From: Prevotella sp.
GTDB taxonomy: Bacteria > Bacteroidota > Bacteroidia > Bacteroidales > Bacteroidaceae
Assembly: GCA_024682415.1 (NCBI GenBank)
Contig: JAIKZG010000038.1
Location: 1 to 52,473 of the forward strand
Direction: 5' to 3'
DNA length: 52,473 nucleotides
The position numbers were made by a program, and so were the translations under genes. Below the pieces are notes generated by a model that worked only from the letters and a program-made list of their open reading frames with translations, was not told the origin of the DNA and did no database searches. Positions 33,214-43,047 of the stretch are shown here, one piece after another (within the stretch, counting starts at the first letter, position 1; every line of letters starts with the position of its first letter).

Positions 33214-35268
33214 TTATTTCTTTAATTCCGGATAAGAGATTCTGGTGTGATAGATGGCTTTAAGACGCTCAATAAGCACCGACTTAGCCAAGCTGATGTC
33301 GCGGAAGGTGATAGGACATTCAGTGAAATATCCCGCTGCCACCTGACCGTCGATAAGCTTGTTTACCATCACGCTTATCGACTCATTAGTGTATTCCTTC
33401 AGCGAGCGTGAAGCAGCCTCGCAAGTATCAGCCATCATAAGAATAGCCTGCTCACGGGTGGCAGGGTTAGGGCCAGGATAGGCAAAAAGACTCTTATCTA
33501 CCACTTCCTCAGGGTGCTCATTTTGATACATCACATAGAAATACTTAGCCATGCCAAAGCCATGGTGAGTGAGAATGAAATCCTTGACGAAAGCAGGCAA
33601 ATCAAACTCTTCGGCAAGCTTAATGCCATCGCTCACATGATTGATGATAACCCTCGCCGCGTCTTTTCGGTCCATCTTCTCCAATGGGTTTATTCCGCTC
33701 TGATTTTCTGTGAAATAGGCAGGATTTTCCATCTTTCCTATGTCATGATAAAGCGCGCCCGTACGCACAAGCAGTCCGTTAGCGCCGATGCGGTTGGCGA
33801 TGTTGGCAGCAAGATTTCCCACCGTAATAGAATGCTGAAATGTGCCCGGAGCAATCTCGCTAAGGCTGCGGAGCACACCCTTATTAGTGTTGGAAAGCTC
33901 AAACAGCGTGACATCAGAAATAAAGCCGAACGTCTTCTCAATGACAAACATCAATGGATAAGCCAAAAGAAGCAATATGCCGTTGATGAAGAAATGGAAA
34001 TACATGGCTACATCCAAAGTGTCGATGCCGTTGCTCTGCATAAGCTGTATAGAGAAATACACTGCCGACGAAGCCATGAATACCACGATAGCCGTCTTAA
34101 ACACCTGTGAGCGACGCGACAACTCGCGCAGAGAATAGATCGCTGCCAATCCCGCTACAAGCTGAATTATGATAAACTCATACTGATATTTCACAGCTGC
34201 AGCCGAAATAAGAACCACAGCTACATGAGTGACAAAAGCCGTGCGCGAATCCATAAAGATGCGTATGAATATAGGCACCATGCAGAATGGCAACACATAG
34301 ACGCTAAGCACAAGGTGCTTCATCATGAGCGACACCAATACGGGGAAAAGCACCACCATGAGATAAAGCATTATCACGCTGCGAGGCTTTGCCATATAGT
34401 CTACACGGAAAAGCCACAGATAAAGCGAGAACAGAAACACGATGATCAGCACATAAACCACCTGCCCCCAGAAAATTGATTTGCCCTCATGCACATGGCC
34501 ATCGCGCTTTTCCATCTCGTGCTCAAACGAGCTGAGCACACGGTAAGTTTCCTCGGTAACTATCTCGCCACGATCGATAATCTTCTGTCCGTTGGCCACC
34601 ATGCCCGAAGCTGGCGGAATAGTGCTTAGCAGGTCGTTAAGCTCTGTTTCGCTCTTCTCCTTGTCGTAAACGAGATTTGGCACTATATATTTATCGAGCT
34701 TGCATTGCTGCAAAGTCTCACGGAAAGGCGCGAGCCGCTCATCAGAAAGAAGCTGCTCATAGGCGCTCTGAGTGGAATACACTTTGGAAATCTTTATGCC
34801 ATGAGCCTGATTACCTGACACGAGCCTTATCATGGCCATAGTGTCGGCAGAATTGCGCTGATACTCCTCACGGCTCATCACGCCTGCCTGATAAATGCGG
34901 TGTAGCTGCGTCTGAATCAAGGGAATAAAGGCATTGCTCATTCCCGGAATGCCACCACGGAAATCAGCCCTGAACATTGTAATCATTTGCTTTTCCTTGT
35001 CCTTATTGTAACTGTAATAAGGCTGGAAATACTGCATCAGCGAGTCGCGCTCATCCTGAATTGTTTCATCAGTCTTGTAAACTGGGAAATCAAAACGGGC
35101 GAAAAACGAATTATACATCCATGGCTTTCCCACCTCATAATGAAACAGCTGCTGTCCGCCGCGAGGCATCAAGCTCACTATCAAAGACACCGTGATTACT
35201 ATAAGCAAAATACGGGTAGCCCAGTTGCGCCAGAAATGTTGCTCGCGCTCATTATTTATGAATGACAT
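33214..35268 (-). CDS. 7TM-HD family phosphohydrolase (PgpH-type)
   Basis: This 684-residue membrane protein has one N-terminal helix (about 16-36) and an extracytoplasmic 7TMR-HDED region (about 40-260). A cluster of about seven membrane helices (about 270-445) follows, then a cytoplasmic HD domain (about 470-660) with F-Q-H-S-I-T-V-G-N, A-L-Y-H-D-I-G-K-M and I-L-T-H-H-G. Family members such as PgpH hydrolyse cyclic di-AMP, so a second-messenger role is likely but inferred. It is divergent from gltX. Confidence 0.92.
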   Translation of the reverse strand: MSFINNEREQHFWRNWATRILLIVITVSLIVSLMPRGGQQLFHYEVGKPWMYNSFFARFDFPVYKTDETIQDERDSLMQYFQPYYSYNKDKEKQMITMFRADFRGGIPGMSNAFIPLIQTQLHRIYQAGVMSREEYQRNSADTMAMIRLVSGNQAHGIKISKVYSTQSAYEQLLSDERLAPFRETLQQCKLDKYIVPNLVYDKEKSETELNDLLSTIPPASGMVANGQKIIDRGEIVTEETYRVLSSFEHEMEKRDGHVHEGKSIFWGQVVYVLIIVFLFSLYLWLFRVDYMAKPRSVIMLYLMVVLFPVLVSLMMKHLVLSVYVLPFCMVPIFIRIFMDSRTAFVTHVAVVLISAAAVKYQYEFIIIQLVAGLAAIYSLRELSRRSQVFKTAIVVFMASSAVYFSIQLMQSNGIDTLDVAMYFHFFINGILLLLAYPLMFVIEKTFGFISDVTLFELSNTNKGVLRSLSEIAPGTFQHSITVGNLAANIANRIGANGLLVRTGALYHDIGKMENPAYFTENQSGINPLEKMDRKDAARVIINHVSDGIKLAEEFDLPAFVKDFILTHHGFGMAKYFYVMYQNEHPEEVVDKSLFAYPGPNPATREQAILMMADTCEAASRSLKEYTNESISVMVNKLIDGQVAAGYFTECPITFRDISLAKSVLIERLKAIYHTRISYPELKK

Positions 35269-35452
35269 AGAAATTTATCCGTTTGTAAAAAATATAAATA
35301 TATTCCGAGTATATCTCCAAAGAAGCGTCACGGCTCATAATCAACTGATTTAGCGGACGCTTTACTCTGCGAAAATACGAAAAAATGCCTTAAAGTACAA
35401 AAAAAATATGTAATTTTGCAGCCTAAAACAAAAATCTACATATTTAATTTTT

Positions 35453-36970
35453 ATGGCAGAAAGAAAAGTAAGAGTGCGTTTTGCACCAAGCCCGACGGGT
35501 GCGCTTCATATCGGTGGCGTACGCACGGCTCTTTACAATTATCTTTTCGCTCGTCAGCACGGCGGCGAATTTGTTTTCAGAATTGAGGATACAGACTCTC
35601 ATCGTTTCGTTCCGGGCGCGGAAGAATATATCATAGAATCATTCCGCTGGCTCGGCATAAAGTTCGACGAAGGTGTAGGCATCGGCGGCGAACACGGTCC
35701 TTACCGCCAGAGCGAGCGCAGAGAAATATATAAAGAGTATGTGAAGATGCTTATCGACAACGGTAAGGCATACTACGCATTCGACACTCCTGAGCAACTT
35801 GAGGCAAAGCGCCAGGAGATAAAAAATTTCCAGTACGACGCAAGCACACGTATGCAGATGACCAACTCGCTCACTCTTCCTCGCGAGGAATGGGAGAAGC
35901 GCATTGCCGACGGTGAGCAGTATGTAGTACGTTTCCTTATCGAGCCTGGTCAGGAAATCCATGTTCACGACCTTATCCGTGGCGAAGTAGTAATCAAGAG
36001 CGACATTTTGGACGACAAGGTGCTTTATAAGAGTGCCGACGAGCTTCCTACATACCACTTGGCAAACATCGTAGACGACCATTTGATGGAAATCACCCAT
36101 GTAATCCGTGGCGAGGAATGGTTGCCTTCTGCCCCACTCCACGTATTGCTTTATAAGGCTTTCGGATGGGAAGACACAATGCCACAGTTCGCCCACTTGC
36201 CACTTTTGCTCAAACCTGAAGGAAAGGGCAAGCTCAGCAAGCGCGACGGCGACCGTCTCGGTTTCCCTGTATTCCCATTGGAATGGCACGACCCTAAGAG
36301 CGGTGAGGTTTCTCGTGGCTATCGTGAAAGCGGCTATTTCCCAGAAGCTGTCATCAACTTCCTTGCCCTCCTCGGATGGAATCCAGGCACAGAGCAGGAA
36401 ATATTCTCTCTCGATGAGCTTGTGAAGCTGTTCGACATCACAAAGTGCAGCAAGAGCGGTGCTCGCTTCGATTACCAGAAGGGCGTATGGTTTAACCATG
36501 AATATATCCTCCGCAAGAGCAATGAGGAAATCGCCAAGCTGTTTGCTCCTATCGTAGCCAACAACGGCGTGGAAGAGCCATTCGAGCGCGTGGAAAAGGT
36601 GGTTGAGATGATGAAAGACCGTGTGAACTTCGTAAGCGAGCTATGGCCTCTCTGCTCATTCTTCTTCATCCCGCCTATGGAATACGACGAGAAGACAGCC
36701 AAGAAGCGTTGGAAGGAATATTCAGCTCAGCAGATGACAGAGCTTTGCGAAGTGTTGGAAGGCATAGAAGACTTCTCTATCGAAGGTCAGGAGCCTATCG
36801 TAAAGGCATGGGTAGAAAGCAAAGAATATAAACTTGGCGACGTGATGAACGCCTTCCGCTTGGCTCTCGTAGGTATCGGCAAAGGCCCTGGCATGTTCGA
36901 CATTTCAGCTTTCCTCGGCAAGGAAGAAACCCTTCGCCGTCTGCGCAAAGCGATAGAAGTATTGAAATAA
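35453..36970 (+). CDS. gltX: Glutamyl-tRNA synthetase
   Basis: Charges tRNA-Glu with glutamate. This 505-residue class I synthetase has the HIGH motif as [11 protein letters not shown] at residues 12-22 and the KMSKS motif as K-L-S-K-R-D-G near residue 260. The anticodon-binding half follows and ends in [12 protein letters not shown] TAatTTTG box at 35411-35418 is the probable -7 element. waaA follows after 37 bp and is probably cotranscribed. Confidence 0.97.
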   Translation: MAERKVRVRFAPSPTGALHIGGVRTALYNYLFARQHGGEFVFRIEDTDSHRFVPGAEEYIIESFRWLGIKFDEGVGIGGEHGPYRQSERREIYKEYVKMLIDNGKAYYAFDTPEQLEAKRQEIKNFQYDASTRMQMTNSLTLPREEWEKRIADGEQYVVRFLIEPGQEIHVHDLIRGEVVIKSDILDDKVLYKSADELPTYHLANIVDDHLMEITHVIRGEEWLPSAPLHVLLYKAFGWEDTMPQFAHLPLLLKPEGKGKLSKRDGDRLGFPVFPLEWHDPKSGEVSRGYRESGYFPEAVINFLALLGWNPGTEQEIFSLDELVKLFDITKCSKSGARFDYQKGVWFNHEYILRKSNEEIAKLFAPIVANNGVEEPFERVEKVVEMMKDRVNFVSELWPLCSFFFIPPMEYDEKTAKKRWKEYSAQQMTELCEVLEGIEDFSIEGQEPIVKAWVESKEYKLGDVMNAFRLALVGIGKGPGMFDISAFLGKEETLRRLRKAIEVLK

Positions 36971-37007
36971 TAATCTTTATCAGAAACAAAAAAACTGAGT
37001 TATAGTA

Positions 37008-38261
37008 ATGTATAACTTAATAATGTATCTCATACAGCTGGGCATCGCCATTGCTGCGCTCTTCAACGAGAAAGCTCGCAAGATGTGGAAAGGCGAACGC
37101 ATGGCTGTGAAGACTCTCCGCGAGAAGGTGGATCCAAATGCTGAATACATTTGGTTTCACGCTGCCTCGCTGGGTGAATTTGAGCAGGGCAGACCTCTCA
37201 TTGAGCGCATTCGCAAAGACTATCCTCAATATAAGATTCTGCTTTCGTTTTATTCACCGTCGGGATATGAAGTGCGCAAAGATTATGAGGGTGCCGACAT
37301 CGTGGTGTATATGCCTATCGACACTATCACCAACGCGCGCCGTTTCTTGCGTGCCGTGCATCCAGTGATGGCATTTTTCATAAAGTATGAGTTCTGGTAT
37401 AATCACCTCTACATTCTTAAACATCGTGGAGTGCCTACCTACAGCGTGAGCAGCATTTTCCGTGAAGATCAGGTATTCTTCAAATGGTATGGCAGGCAGT
37501 ATGGCAGAGTGTTGAAATGCTTCACTCATTTCTTTGTGCAAAACGAGATCAGCAAGCAGCTACTTGGCAAAATCGGTATCGACAACGCCACCGTTGTGGG
37601 CGACACACGTTTCGACCGTGTCACTCAGATAGCCGAGACAGCAAAGCGTCTGCCTATCGTAGATGCGTTTACAGGCAAGTTCGCTGCCGACGGCAACGAG
37701 CCGTTGCCTAACGCTCCGAAAGTGTTTGTGGCAGGTTCTTCATGGCCTCCTGATGAGGACATCTTCATAAAATTCTTCAACGAGCATAAAGACTGGAAGC
37801 TAATCATAGCTCCCCATGTCATCGGCGAAGACCACTTGAAGCAGATACTCTCAAAACTCGACCATAAGACTGTGCGCTACACTCAAACTACTCCTGAGGA
37901 AGCAGCAAAAGCAGATTGCCTTATCATCGACTGCTTCGGCTTGCTAAGCAGCATATATAATTATGGAGATGTGGCATATGTGGGAGGCGGTTTCGGCGTT
38001 GGTATTCACAATGTACTTGAAGCCGGAGTATGGAATATGCCTGTTATCTTCGGTCCTAACAATAAGCATTTCATGGAGGCACGCGAGCTTATCGCTTCGG
38101 GCGGTGGCTTTGAGATTACTGATTACGACAGCTTCTCATTCCTAATGAACAAGTTTATTGCCGACAGCGATTTCCTTTCGGAATCAGGCAACAAGGCAGG
38201 TGCTTTCGTGAAGAGCAAGACGGGAGTTTCCGATAAGATATTAGAAAAGATTAAGCTATAA
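37008..38261 (+). CDS. waaA: 3-deoxy-D-manno-octulosonic acid (Kdo) transferase
   Basis: Adds Kdo to lipid A precursor at the inner membrane, starting the lipopolysaccharide core. This 417-residue GT-B glycosyltransferase has an N-terminal membrane-anchoring helix. The family blocks are W-F-H-A-A-S-L-G-E-F-E-Q-G near residue 48 (catalytic Glu), I-K-Y-E-F-W-Y-N near 126, V-V-G-D-T-R-F-D-R-V near 196, and V-G-G-G-F-G-V-G-I-H-N-V-L-E near 325. It ends at a strong hairpin shared with upp. Confidence 0.95.
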   Translation: MYNLIMYLIQLGIAIAALFNEKARKMWKGERMAVKTLREKVDPNAEYIWFHAASLGEFEQGRPLIERIRKDYPQYKILLSFYSPSGYEVRKDYEGADIVVYMPIDTITNARRFLRAVHPVMAFFIKYEFWYNHLYILKHRGVPTYSVSSIFREDQVFFKWYGRQYGRVLKCFTHFFVQNEISKQLLGKIGIDNATVVGDTRFDRVTQIAETAKRLPIVDAFTGKFAADGNEPLPNAPKVFVAGSSWPPDEDIFIKFFNEHKDWKLIIAPHVIGEDHLKQILSKLDHKTVRYTQTTPEEAAKADCLIIDCFGLLSSIYNYGDVAYVGGGFGVGIHNVLEAGVWNMPVIFGPNNKHFMEARELIASGGGFEITDYDSFSFLMNKFIADSDFLSESGNKAGAFVKSKTGVSDKILEKIKL

Positions 38262-38263
38262 AT

Positions 38264-38300
38264 AAAAAATCCAAGTTTCACCCGAAACTTGGATTTTTTA
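38264..38300. terminator. Bidirectional terminator between waaA and upp
   Basis: A perfect 13-bp stem, AAATCCAAGTTTC/GAAACTTGGATTT, with a 4-nt loop is flanked by A and T runs, suiting both converging genes. Confidence 0.92.
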
Positions 38301-38306
38301 TTTCCT

Positions 38307-38966
38307 TTACAACTTGTCACCATAACAAAGGTCGCCTGCATCGCCGAAACCAGGAACGATATACTTATGCTCGTTCATGCCTGGGTCGATGGCTGCGCAC
38401 CATATTGTAGTCTTCTCATCTGGGAACACATTCTTTATGTGCTCTATTCCCTCAGGAGTAGCTATCACGCAAGCCACATGAATGCGCTTTGGCACACCCT
38501 TGCTCAAGAAAGCCTTATAGCCTAACTCCATGCTCCCGCCTGTGGCAAGCATAGGATCGGCAATGATAAGAGTTTTAGCGTCGATGCTCGGAGTGGCAAG
38601 ATATTCCACATGAATACCCACCTTGGTGTGTTCCTCGTCCTTATACTCACGATAAGCGCTCACGAAAGCATTGCCTGCGTGGTCGAAGATATTAAGGAAA
38701 CCGTTATGGAAAGGCAGTCCGGCACGGAATATTGTTCCAAGCACGATTTTGTCGGTTGGCACATTCACCTCAGAGATACCGAGAGGTGTAGCCACATTCT
38801 TTGACTCATAGTTGAGGGTCTTGCTTATCTCATAAGCCTCCATCTCTCCTATACGCATGATATTGTTGCGGAAAAGCAGACGATTTTTCTGATAATCCAC
38901 ATCTCGCATCTCGGCAAGATATTGATTGATGATAGTATTATGTTCGCTGAAGTTTATGACTTTCAT
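38307..38966 (-). CDS. upp: Uracil phosphoribosyltransferase
   Basis: Pyrimidine salvage: uracil plus PRPP gives UMP. The 219-residue type I phosphoribosyltransferase has the PRPP loop L-I-I-A-D-P-M-L-A-T-G-G-S near residue 135. The uracil-site end is P-G-F-G-D-A-G-D-L-C-Y-G near the C-terminus, and the flexible R-A-G-L-P-F-H motif is near residue 80. Its 5' region is divergent from xerD across 76 bp. Confidence 0.95.
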   Translation of the reverse strand: MKVINFSEHNTIINQYLAEMRDVDYQKNRLLFRNNIMRIGEMEAYEISKTLNYESKNVATPLGISEVNVPTDKIVLGTIFRAGLPFHNGFLNIFDHAGNAFVSAYREYKDEEHTKVGIHVEYLATPSIDAKTLIIADPMLATGGSMELGYKAFLSKGVPKRIHVACVIATPEGIEHIKNVFPDEKTTIWCAAIDPGMNEHKYIVPGFGDAGDLCYGDKL

Positions 38967-38989
38967 TGTCTTATAATTTTTAGCTTGTT

Positions 38990-39021
38990 TTTGTTATTCC
39001 CGACTATAATAAGTAAATTTG
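38990..39021 (+). promoter_or_regulatory. Promoter of xerD
   Basis: TTTG (38990-38993), exactly 20 bp, then TAaaTTTG (39014-39021), 21 bp before the ATG. Confidence 0.7.
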
Positions 39022-39042
39022 TATGCAAAATTATGAAAATTA

Positions 39043-39963
39043 ATGGAGAAAGACAAGAATTCCACCGCAAATATAGTAAAGAGCTACGTCAGATATCTGA
39101 AGTTGCAGCGCAACTATTCCTCAAACACCATTGAGGCTTATCAGCACGACCTCGAATATCTGCTCAACTACAGCAATTCACTGGAGAAATCCGTCTGCGA
39201 TCTGAAGATTGAAGACCTGCGCCATTTCTCTGCCACTCTTCACGACTTCGGCATAGGAGCTACATCGCAGGCGCGCATATTGAGCGGCATACGCTCTTTC
39301 TATCATTTTCTGCTCATCGACGGATACATAGAGCAAGACCCATCGGAACTGCTTGAAAGCCCACGCCTCGGAGAACATCTTCCCGAAGTGCTCACCACGG
39401 AGGAGGTGGATATGCTTGAAAACTCAATAGACCTAAGCACCGCCGAGGGGCAACGCAACAAGGCTATAATAGAAACGCTGTTTTCATGCGGTCTGCGCGT
39501 CAGCGAGCTTGTTAATCTTAAGATTTCCGATTTATATCTTGACGATGAATATATCAAGGTGTTAGGCAAGGGAAACAAAGAGCGTCTCGTGCCGATTTCT
39601 CCCAACGCGATAAAGCAGATAAAGCTATGGTTTATCGACCGCAACCTTATGAATATAAAGCCTGGAGAGGAAGATTACGTGTTTCTCAACCGCCGAGGAC
39701 ATCATCTCACTCGCACGATGATTCTGATAATGATAAAGAGGCTGGCAAAGGAAGCAGGCATAATGAAGACTATCTCACCTCACACGTTGCGCCACTCTTT
39801 CGCTACGGAACTGCTAAAAGGCGGAGCTGACTTGCGTGCCATTCAGATGATGCTTGGTCATGAAAGCGTGGAAACCACTCAGATATATACTCACATAGAT
39901 ACAACTACTCTGCGTGATGAAATTCTAAATCATCATCCGAGAAACATAATGCAAAACTCATAA
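39043..39963 (+). CDS. xerD: Tyrosine recombinase XerD/XerC
   Basis: A chromosome-dimer-resolution recombinase acting at dif. At 306 residues it has the N-terminal SAM-like core-binding domain (about 10-95) and a catalytic domain with all residues in place: Arg152, Lys176, His247 and Arg250 (H-T-L-R-H), His273 and Tyr282. The surrounding genes are housekeeping and no phage or transposon genes are near, so a Xer role fits better than an integrase. XerC and XerD are hard to tell apart by eye. Confidence 0.92.
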   Translation: MEKDKNSTANIVKSYVRYLKLQRNYSSNTIEAYQHDLEYLLNYSNSLEKSVCDLKIEDLRHFSATLHDFGIGATSQARILSGIRSFYHFLLIDGYIEQDPSELLESPRLGEHLPEVLTTEEVDMLENSIDLSTAEGQRNKAIIETLFSCGLRVSELVNLKISDLYLDDEYIKVLGKGNKERLVPISPNAIKQIKLWFIDRNLMNIKPGEEDYVFLNRRGHHLTRTMILIMIKRLAKEAGIMKTISPHTLRHSFATELLKGGADLRAIQMMLGHESVETTQIYTHIDTTTLRDEILNHHPRNIMQNS

Positions 39964-39969
39964 AAAAAT

Positions 39970-40071
39970 CTCTCACGGATTTCACAGATGGCACGGATAT
40001 TTTTCCCTGTAAAAAGAATATTTTTTTATTGAGAATAAAAAAATCTGTGTTATCTGTGAAATCTGTGAGAG
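39970..40071. repeat. Inverted pair of 29-bp TCTGTGAGAG-family repeats
   Basis: The left arm (39970-39999, reversed) and right arm (40043-40071) pair along 29 bp. All four mismatches become G-U pairs in a plus-strand transcript and A-C mismatches in a minus-strand one. The 43-nt AT-rich loop could itself pair in part. It starts 6 bp after the xerD stop and occupies the gap to the end of murI, so it may terminate xerD transcripts or be a nested mobile repeat. Confidence 0.65.
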
Positions 40072-40099
40072 AATATGGTATCTCTGTGAGAACTTAGAA

Positions 40100-40939
40100 T
40101 TACTCAGAAAGCGAGACTTTCTCCACCTTTATTTCGTTGGGAAGGAATAAGCGCGCGTTTTCCTTAAATTTCTGCGGATTTTCCGTAGTGAGATATCTCA
40201 CTGTGCCATGCTTAGAGCACAGCTTATCCATTTCTGGATGACGCTTGAAATAATCCTTAAGGCTTGCCGCCACATATTCACCTTGTGGTACCACACGAAC
40301 GCCCCTCTCCACATGTTTCAAAATCTTATTCATGAGCAAAGGATAATGTGTGCAGCCGAGAATGATAGTGTCAATCTCCGGGTCGCGACGCATAAGCTCG
40401 TCAAGCCTCTTGTTTACGAAATATTCCGCTCCGGGGCTGTCTGCCTCGCCAGCTTCTATTATCGGCACCCAAAGCGGACAGGCAATGCCCGTAACCTTTA
40501 TGTCGGGATGCAGCTTGGCAATCTCAAGATTATAGCTCTCGCTCTTGATAGTTCCTTCCGTGGCAAGCACTCCCACATGGCGTGACTCTGTGAGCGAGCC
40601 GATAACCTCTGCCGTAGGACGTATCACGCCCAACACTCTGCGCCTTGGATCTATATTCGGCAAGTCGTTTTGCTGAATGGAACGCAAAGCCTTGGCGGAA
40701 GCTGTGTTGCAGCCGAGAATTACCAGCTGGCAACCCATCTCGAAAAATTTCATCACCGCCTCTCGGGTGAACTCATACACCACGTCGAACGAGCGCGAAC
40801 CATAAGGCGCTCTCGCGTTGTCGCCCATATAGAGATAGTCGTATTCTGGCAAAAGCTGACGTATGCCATGCAATATGGTCAGTCCGCCATAGCCTGAATC
40901 GAATATTCCTATCGGCCCTGCTGTCTTGCTTAATTCCAT
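40100..40939 (-). CDS. murI: Glutamate racemase
   Basis: Makes D-glutamate for peptidoglycan. The 279-residue protein has both catalytic cysteines: Cys77 in V-I-L-G-C-N-T-A-S and Cys195 in I-I-L-G-C-T-H-Y-P-L. The N-terminal F-D-S-G-Y-G-G-L motif (Asp14) is present. The ATG at 40939 is chosen because family homology starts just after it; a GTG at 40960 would add seven residues. It lies downstream of the OmpH-family gene, as is common in Bacteroidota (bamA-ompH-murI order); bamA is not in the window. Confidence 0.94.
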   Translation of the reverse strand: MELSKTAGPIGIFDSGYGGLTILHGIRQLLPEYDYLYMGDNARAPYGSRSFDVVYEFTREAVMKFFEMGCQLVILGCNTASAKALRSIQQNDLPNIDPRRRVLGVIRPTAEVIGSLTESRHVGVLATEGTIKSESYNLEIAKLHPDIKVTGIACPLWVPIIEAGEADSPGAEYFVNKRLDELMRRDPEIDTIILGCTHYPLLMNKILKHVERGVRVVPQGEYVAASLKDYFKRHPEMDKLCSKHGTVRYLTTENPQKFKENARLFLPNEIKVEKVSLSE

Positions 40940-40994
40940 AATGATTGATTGCTTTTTCACTCTGGCGGGGAGAAAACCGCATAGAAAAATATCG

Positions 40995-41558
40995 TTATTG
41001 CAACATTTTTATCAACGCTGCCGTGATGTCCTCACCATACGCAGCATTCACAAACGGCATGGTGTCGCTGTCGGCATTGATTACGAAAGCAAGATTGTGC
41101 TCCGCACCGTATTTGCGAGCAGCCACGCGTATCTTAGAGTAAATAGGCTCGTAAGCGTCTTTTTTAGCTTCGGCGAGCAGACGCTCTGCCTCCTGACGAA
41201 ATTCCACATTCTTCTGCATCAGCACCTGCAATTCTGCCTGACGTTTGCGAAGAATAGGCTCAGCAAAAGTGCGCTGTCCGTCAAGAAATTCCTCATATCG
41301 AGCATTGAAATCATCCTCCGAGCGCTTCATCTCGGCGTCATACTTTGACTTTAGCTCGGCAAGATTGTTATCGGCTTTCACCTTATCGGTCATTGCGGCA
41401 AGCACCTGTGCCTTGTCGTAATATCCGAACTTCATTTCATTAGCCGATGCCACAGCCATCGCCTGCTGCGCAGAAGTTTCCACTTGCTGCGTCTGCGCCA
41501 TCATGCCCATTGGCATTGCCATAAGCGCAAGCATTATTATCTGTTTTTTCATACTCAT
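40995..41558 (-). CDS. OmpH/Skp-family periplasmic chaperone
   Basis: A periplasmic protein of about 187 residues with a signal peptide (to M-M-A-Q-T), a first strand (K-F-G-Y-Y-D-K-A-Q-V-L) and a long charged coiled-coil (about 55-145: L-K-S-K-Y-D-A-E-M-K-R-S through A-E-R-L-L-A-E-A-K-K-D), then the closing A-F-V-I-N-A-D. This is the Skp trimer-tentacle layout that holds unfolded outer-membrane proteins. The start is set at 41558 because TAtcTTTG at 41575-41582 (minus strand) leaves no room for the ATG at 41570 in the transcript. A further ATG is at 41552. Confidence 0.88.
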   Translation of the reverse strand: MSMKKQIIMLALMAMPMGMMAQTQQVETSAQQAMAVASANEMKFGYYDKAQVLAAMTDKVKADNNLAELKSKYDAEMKRSEDDFNARYEEFLDGQRTFAEPILRKRQAELQVLMQKNVEFRQEAERLLAEAKKDAYEPIYSKIRVAARKYGAEHNLAFVINADSDTMPFVNAAYGEDITAALIKMLQ

Positions 41559-41574
41559 ATTTAATTTCATGCTG

Positions 41575-41582
41575 CAAAGATA
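41575..41582 (-). promoter_or_regulatory. -7 box of the ompH-murI operon
   Basis: TAtcTTTG on the minus strand. No clear TTTG lies at the -33 distance. It decides the ompH start. Confidence 0.5.
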
Positions 41583-41617
41583 ACAATTTTCTAAGTTATG
41601 CTCTCATAGAAGCTTTA

Positions 41618-42925
41618 TTAATCTATTTCTTCATCGGCTTCATAACCGCCCATTTCGCGAATAGCGTTTTTCAACATCGTGTATTGCTGATACAGATTGT
41701 TTACAGGTTCTTCACCATTTGTGTAGTCGTGCATAGGGCTTTTAAGGAAGAAGCTAAGGAAACGCTGAGTGCCATATCTGCCTGCGCGCTGCGCAAGGTC
41801 GCAGAGCAAGCAAAGGTCGAGCAAAAGCGGAGCTGCGAGAATAGAGTCACGACAAAGGAAGTTGATCTTTATCTGCATAGGATAGCCCATCCAGCCAAAG
41901 ATGTCGATATTGTCCCATCCCTCCTTATTGTCGTTGCGAGGAGGATAATAATTGATGCGCACCTTGTGGTAGAGGTTGCTGTAAAGATCGGGCTGAGTGT
42001 CGGCTTTGAGAATTGTCTCAAGCGTAGAGAGTTTGCTCACCTCCTTTGTGCGGAAATTGTCAGGCTCATCGAGCACCAATCCGTCTCTGTTGCCGAGGAT
42101 ATTGGTAGAAAACCATCCGCTCATTCCTAAGCAGCGAGTGCCGATAATAGGCGCGAAACCACTCTTCACGAGAGTCTGCCCCGTCTTGAAATCCTTACCT
42201 GCTATTGGCACTCTCGTCTTTTCCGCCATCTCCCACATTGCAGGAATATCCACCGTAGTGTTAGGAGCACCCATGATGAAAGGCGCGCCCTCTGCCAAAG
42301 CAGCATAGGCATAACACATAGACGGAGCAACATGCTCACGATCGTTTTCCTTCATTGCCTCTTCGAGCGCAGCCAATGTGCCGTGAACAGGGCCATATAC
42401 AGGCACATAAATTTCGGTAGACGCTGCCCAGATTACCACTACTCGCTCGCAGCCGTTATTTGCCTTAAAGTCGCGAATATCCTTGCGCAAAGCCTCAACC
42501 ATGTCCCAACGAGTTTCGCAATCCTTCACATTGTCGCCGTCAAGACGCTTGGCATAGTTCTTATCGAAAGCAGCCTTCATAGGCACGATCTTCTCCAATT
42601 CATCTCTCACAGGGTTGATATCCTTCTCATTCAGCACCTCAGCATACATAGCAGCCTGATAAGCATTCTGCGGATACACATCCCATGTGCCGAACACAAT
42701 ATCATCAAGCTTAGCGAGCGGCACGATGTCGGCATAGTGAAGATATTTCTTGTCAGCGCCTTTTCCCACGCGTATCTTGTCGTACTGCGTCATGCTGCCC
42801 ACAGGCTTTGCCAATCCCTTTCGAGCCATAAGCACACCCGTGATGAATGTGGTGGAAACGGCACCGCATCCCACTACCATAATACCAAGTTTGCCATTTG
42901 CCGGCTTCACATCAGTTGTTTTCAT
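41618..42925 (-). CDS. ino1: Inositol-3-phosphate synthase (MIPS)
   Basis: NAD-dependent conversion of glucose 6-phosphate to myo-inositol 3-phosphate, the entry to inositol lipids. The 435-residue protein has the Rossmann loop I-M-V-V-G-C-G-A-V-S-T near residue 15, V-V-V-I-W-A-A-S-T-E near 164, and the MIPS core G-K-D-F-K-T-G-Q-T-L-V-K-S-G near 240 followed by L-G-M-S-G-W-F-S-T-N-I-L-G-N. Some gut Bacteroides use MIPS to make inositol phosphorylceramide. No lipid-synthesis partner gene lies beside it here. Confidence 0.93.
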   Translation of the reverse strand: MKTTDVKPANGKLGIMVVGCGAVSTTFITGVLMARKGLAKPVGSMTQYDKIRVGKGADKKYLHYADIVPLAKLDDIVFGTWDVYPQNAYQAAMYAEVLNEKDINPVRDELEKIVPMKAAFDKNYAKRLDGDNVKDCETRWDMVEALRKDIRDFKANNGCERVVVIWAASTEIYVPVYGPVHGTLAALEEAMKENDREHVAPSMCYAYAALAEGAPFIMGAPNTTVDIPAMWEMAEKTRVPIAGKDFKTGQTLVKSGFAPIIGTRCLGMSGWFSTNILGNRDGLVLDEPDNFRTKEVSKLSTLETILKADTQPDLYSNLYHKVRINYYPPRNDNKEGWDNIDIFGWMGYPMQIKINFLCRDSILAAPLLLDLCLLCDLAQRAGRYGTQRFLSFFLKSPMHDYTNGEEPVNNLYQQYTMLKNAIREMGGYEADEEID

Positions 42926-43047
42926 ATTATTTATATTAATCTGTATTTTTGTTGGTTTTAAGTTTCTGATTGTCGCCTTTTGTTCTTAGTAAAAGATATG
43001 CATATCAAAAAGCGGTTGGCAAACTTACTCATATTTTTCATAACGCA

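Noticed and set aside
35639..36499. 286-codon open frame antisense to gltX
   Set aside because: It lies wholly within a well-supported gene and has no recognisable family or start signals; a frame shadow.
39043..39963. Integrase of a mobile element
   Set aside because: No other mobile-element genes, tRNA attachment duplication or cargo; length and context fit a housekeeping Xer recombinase.
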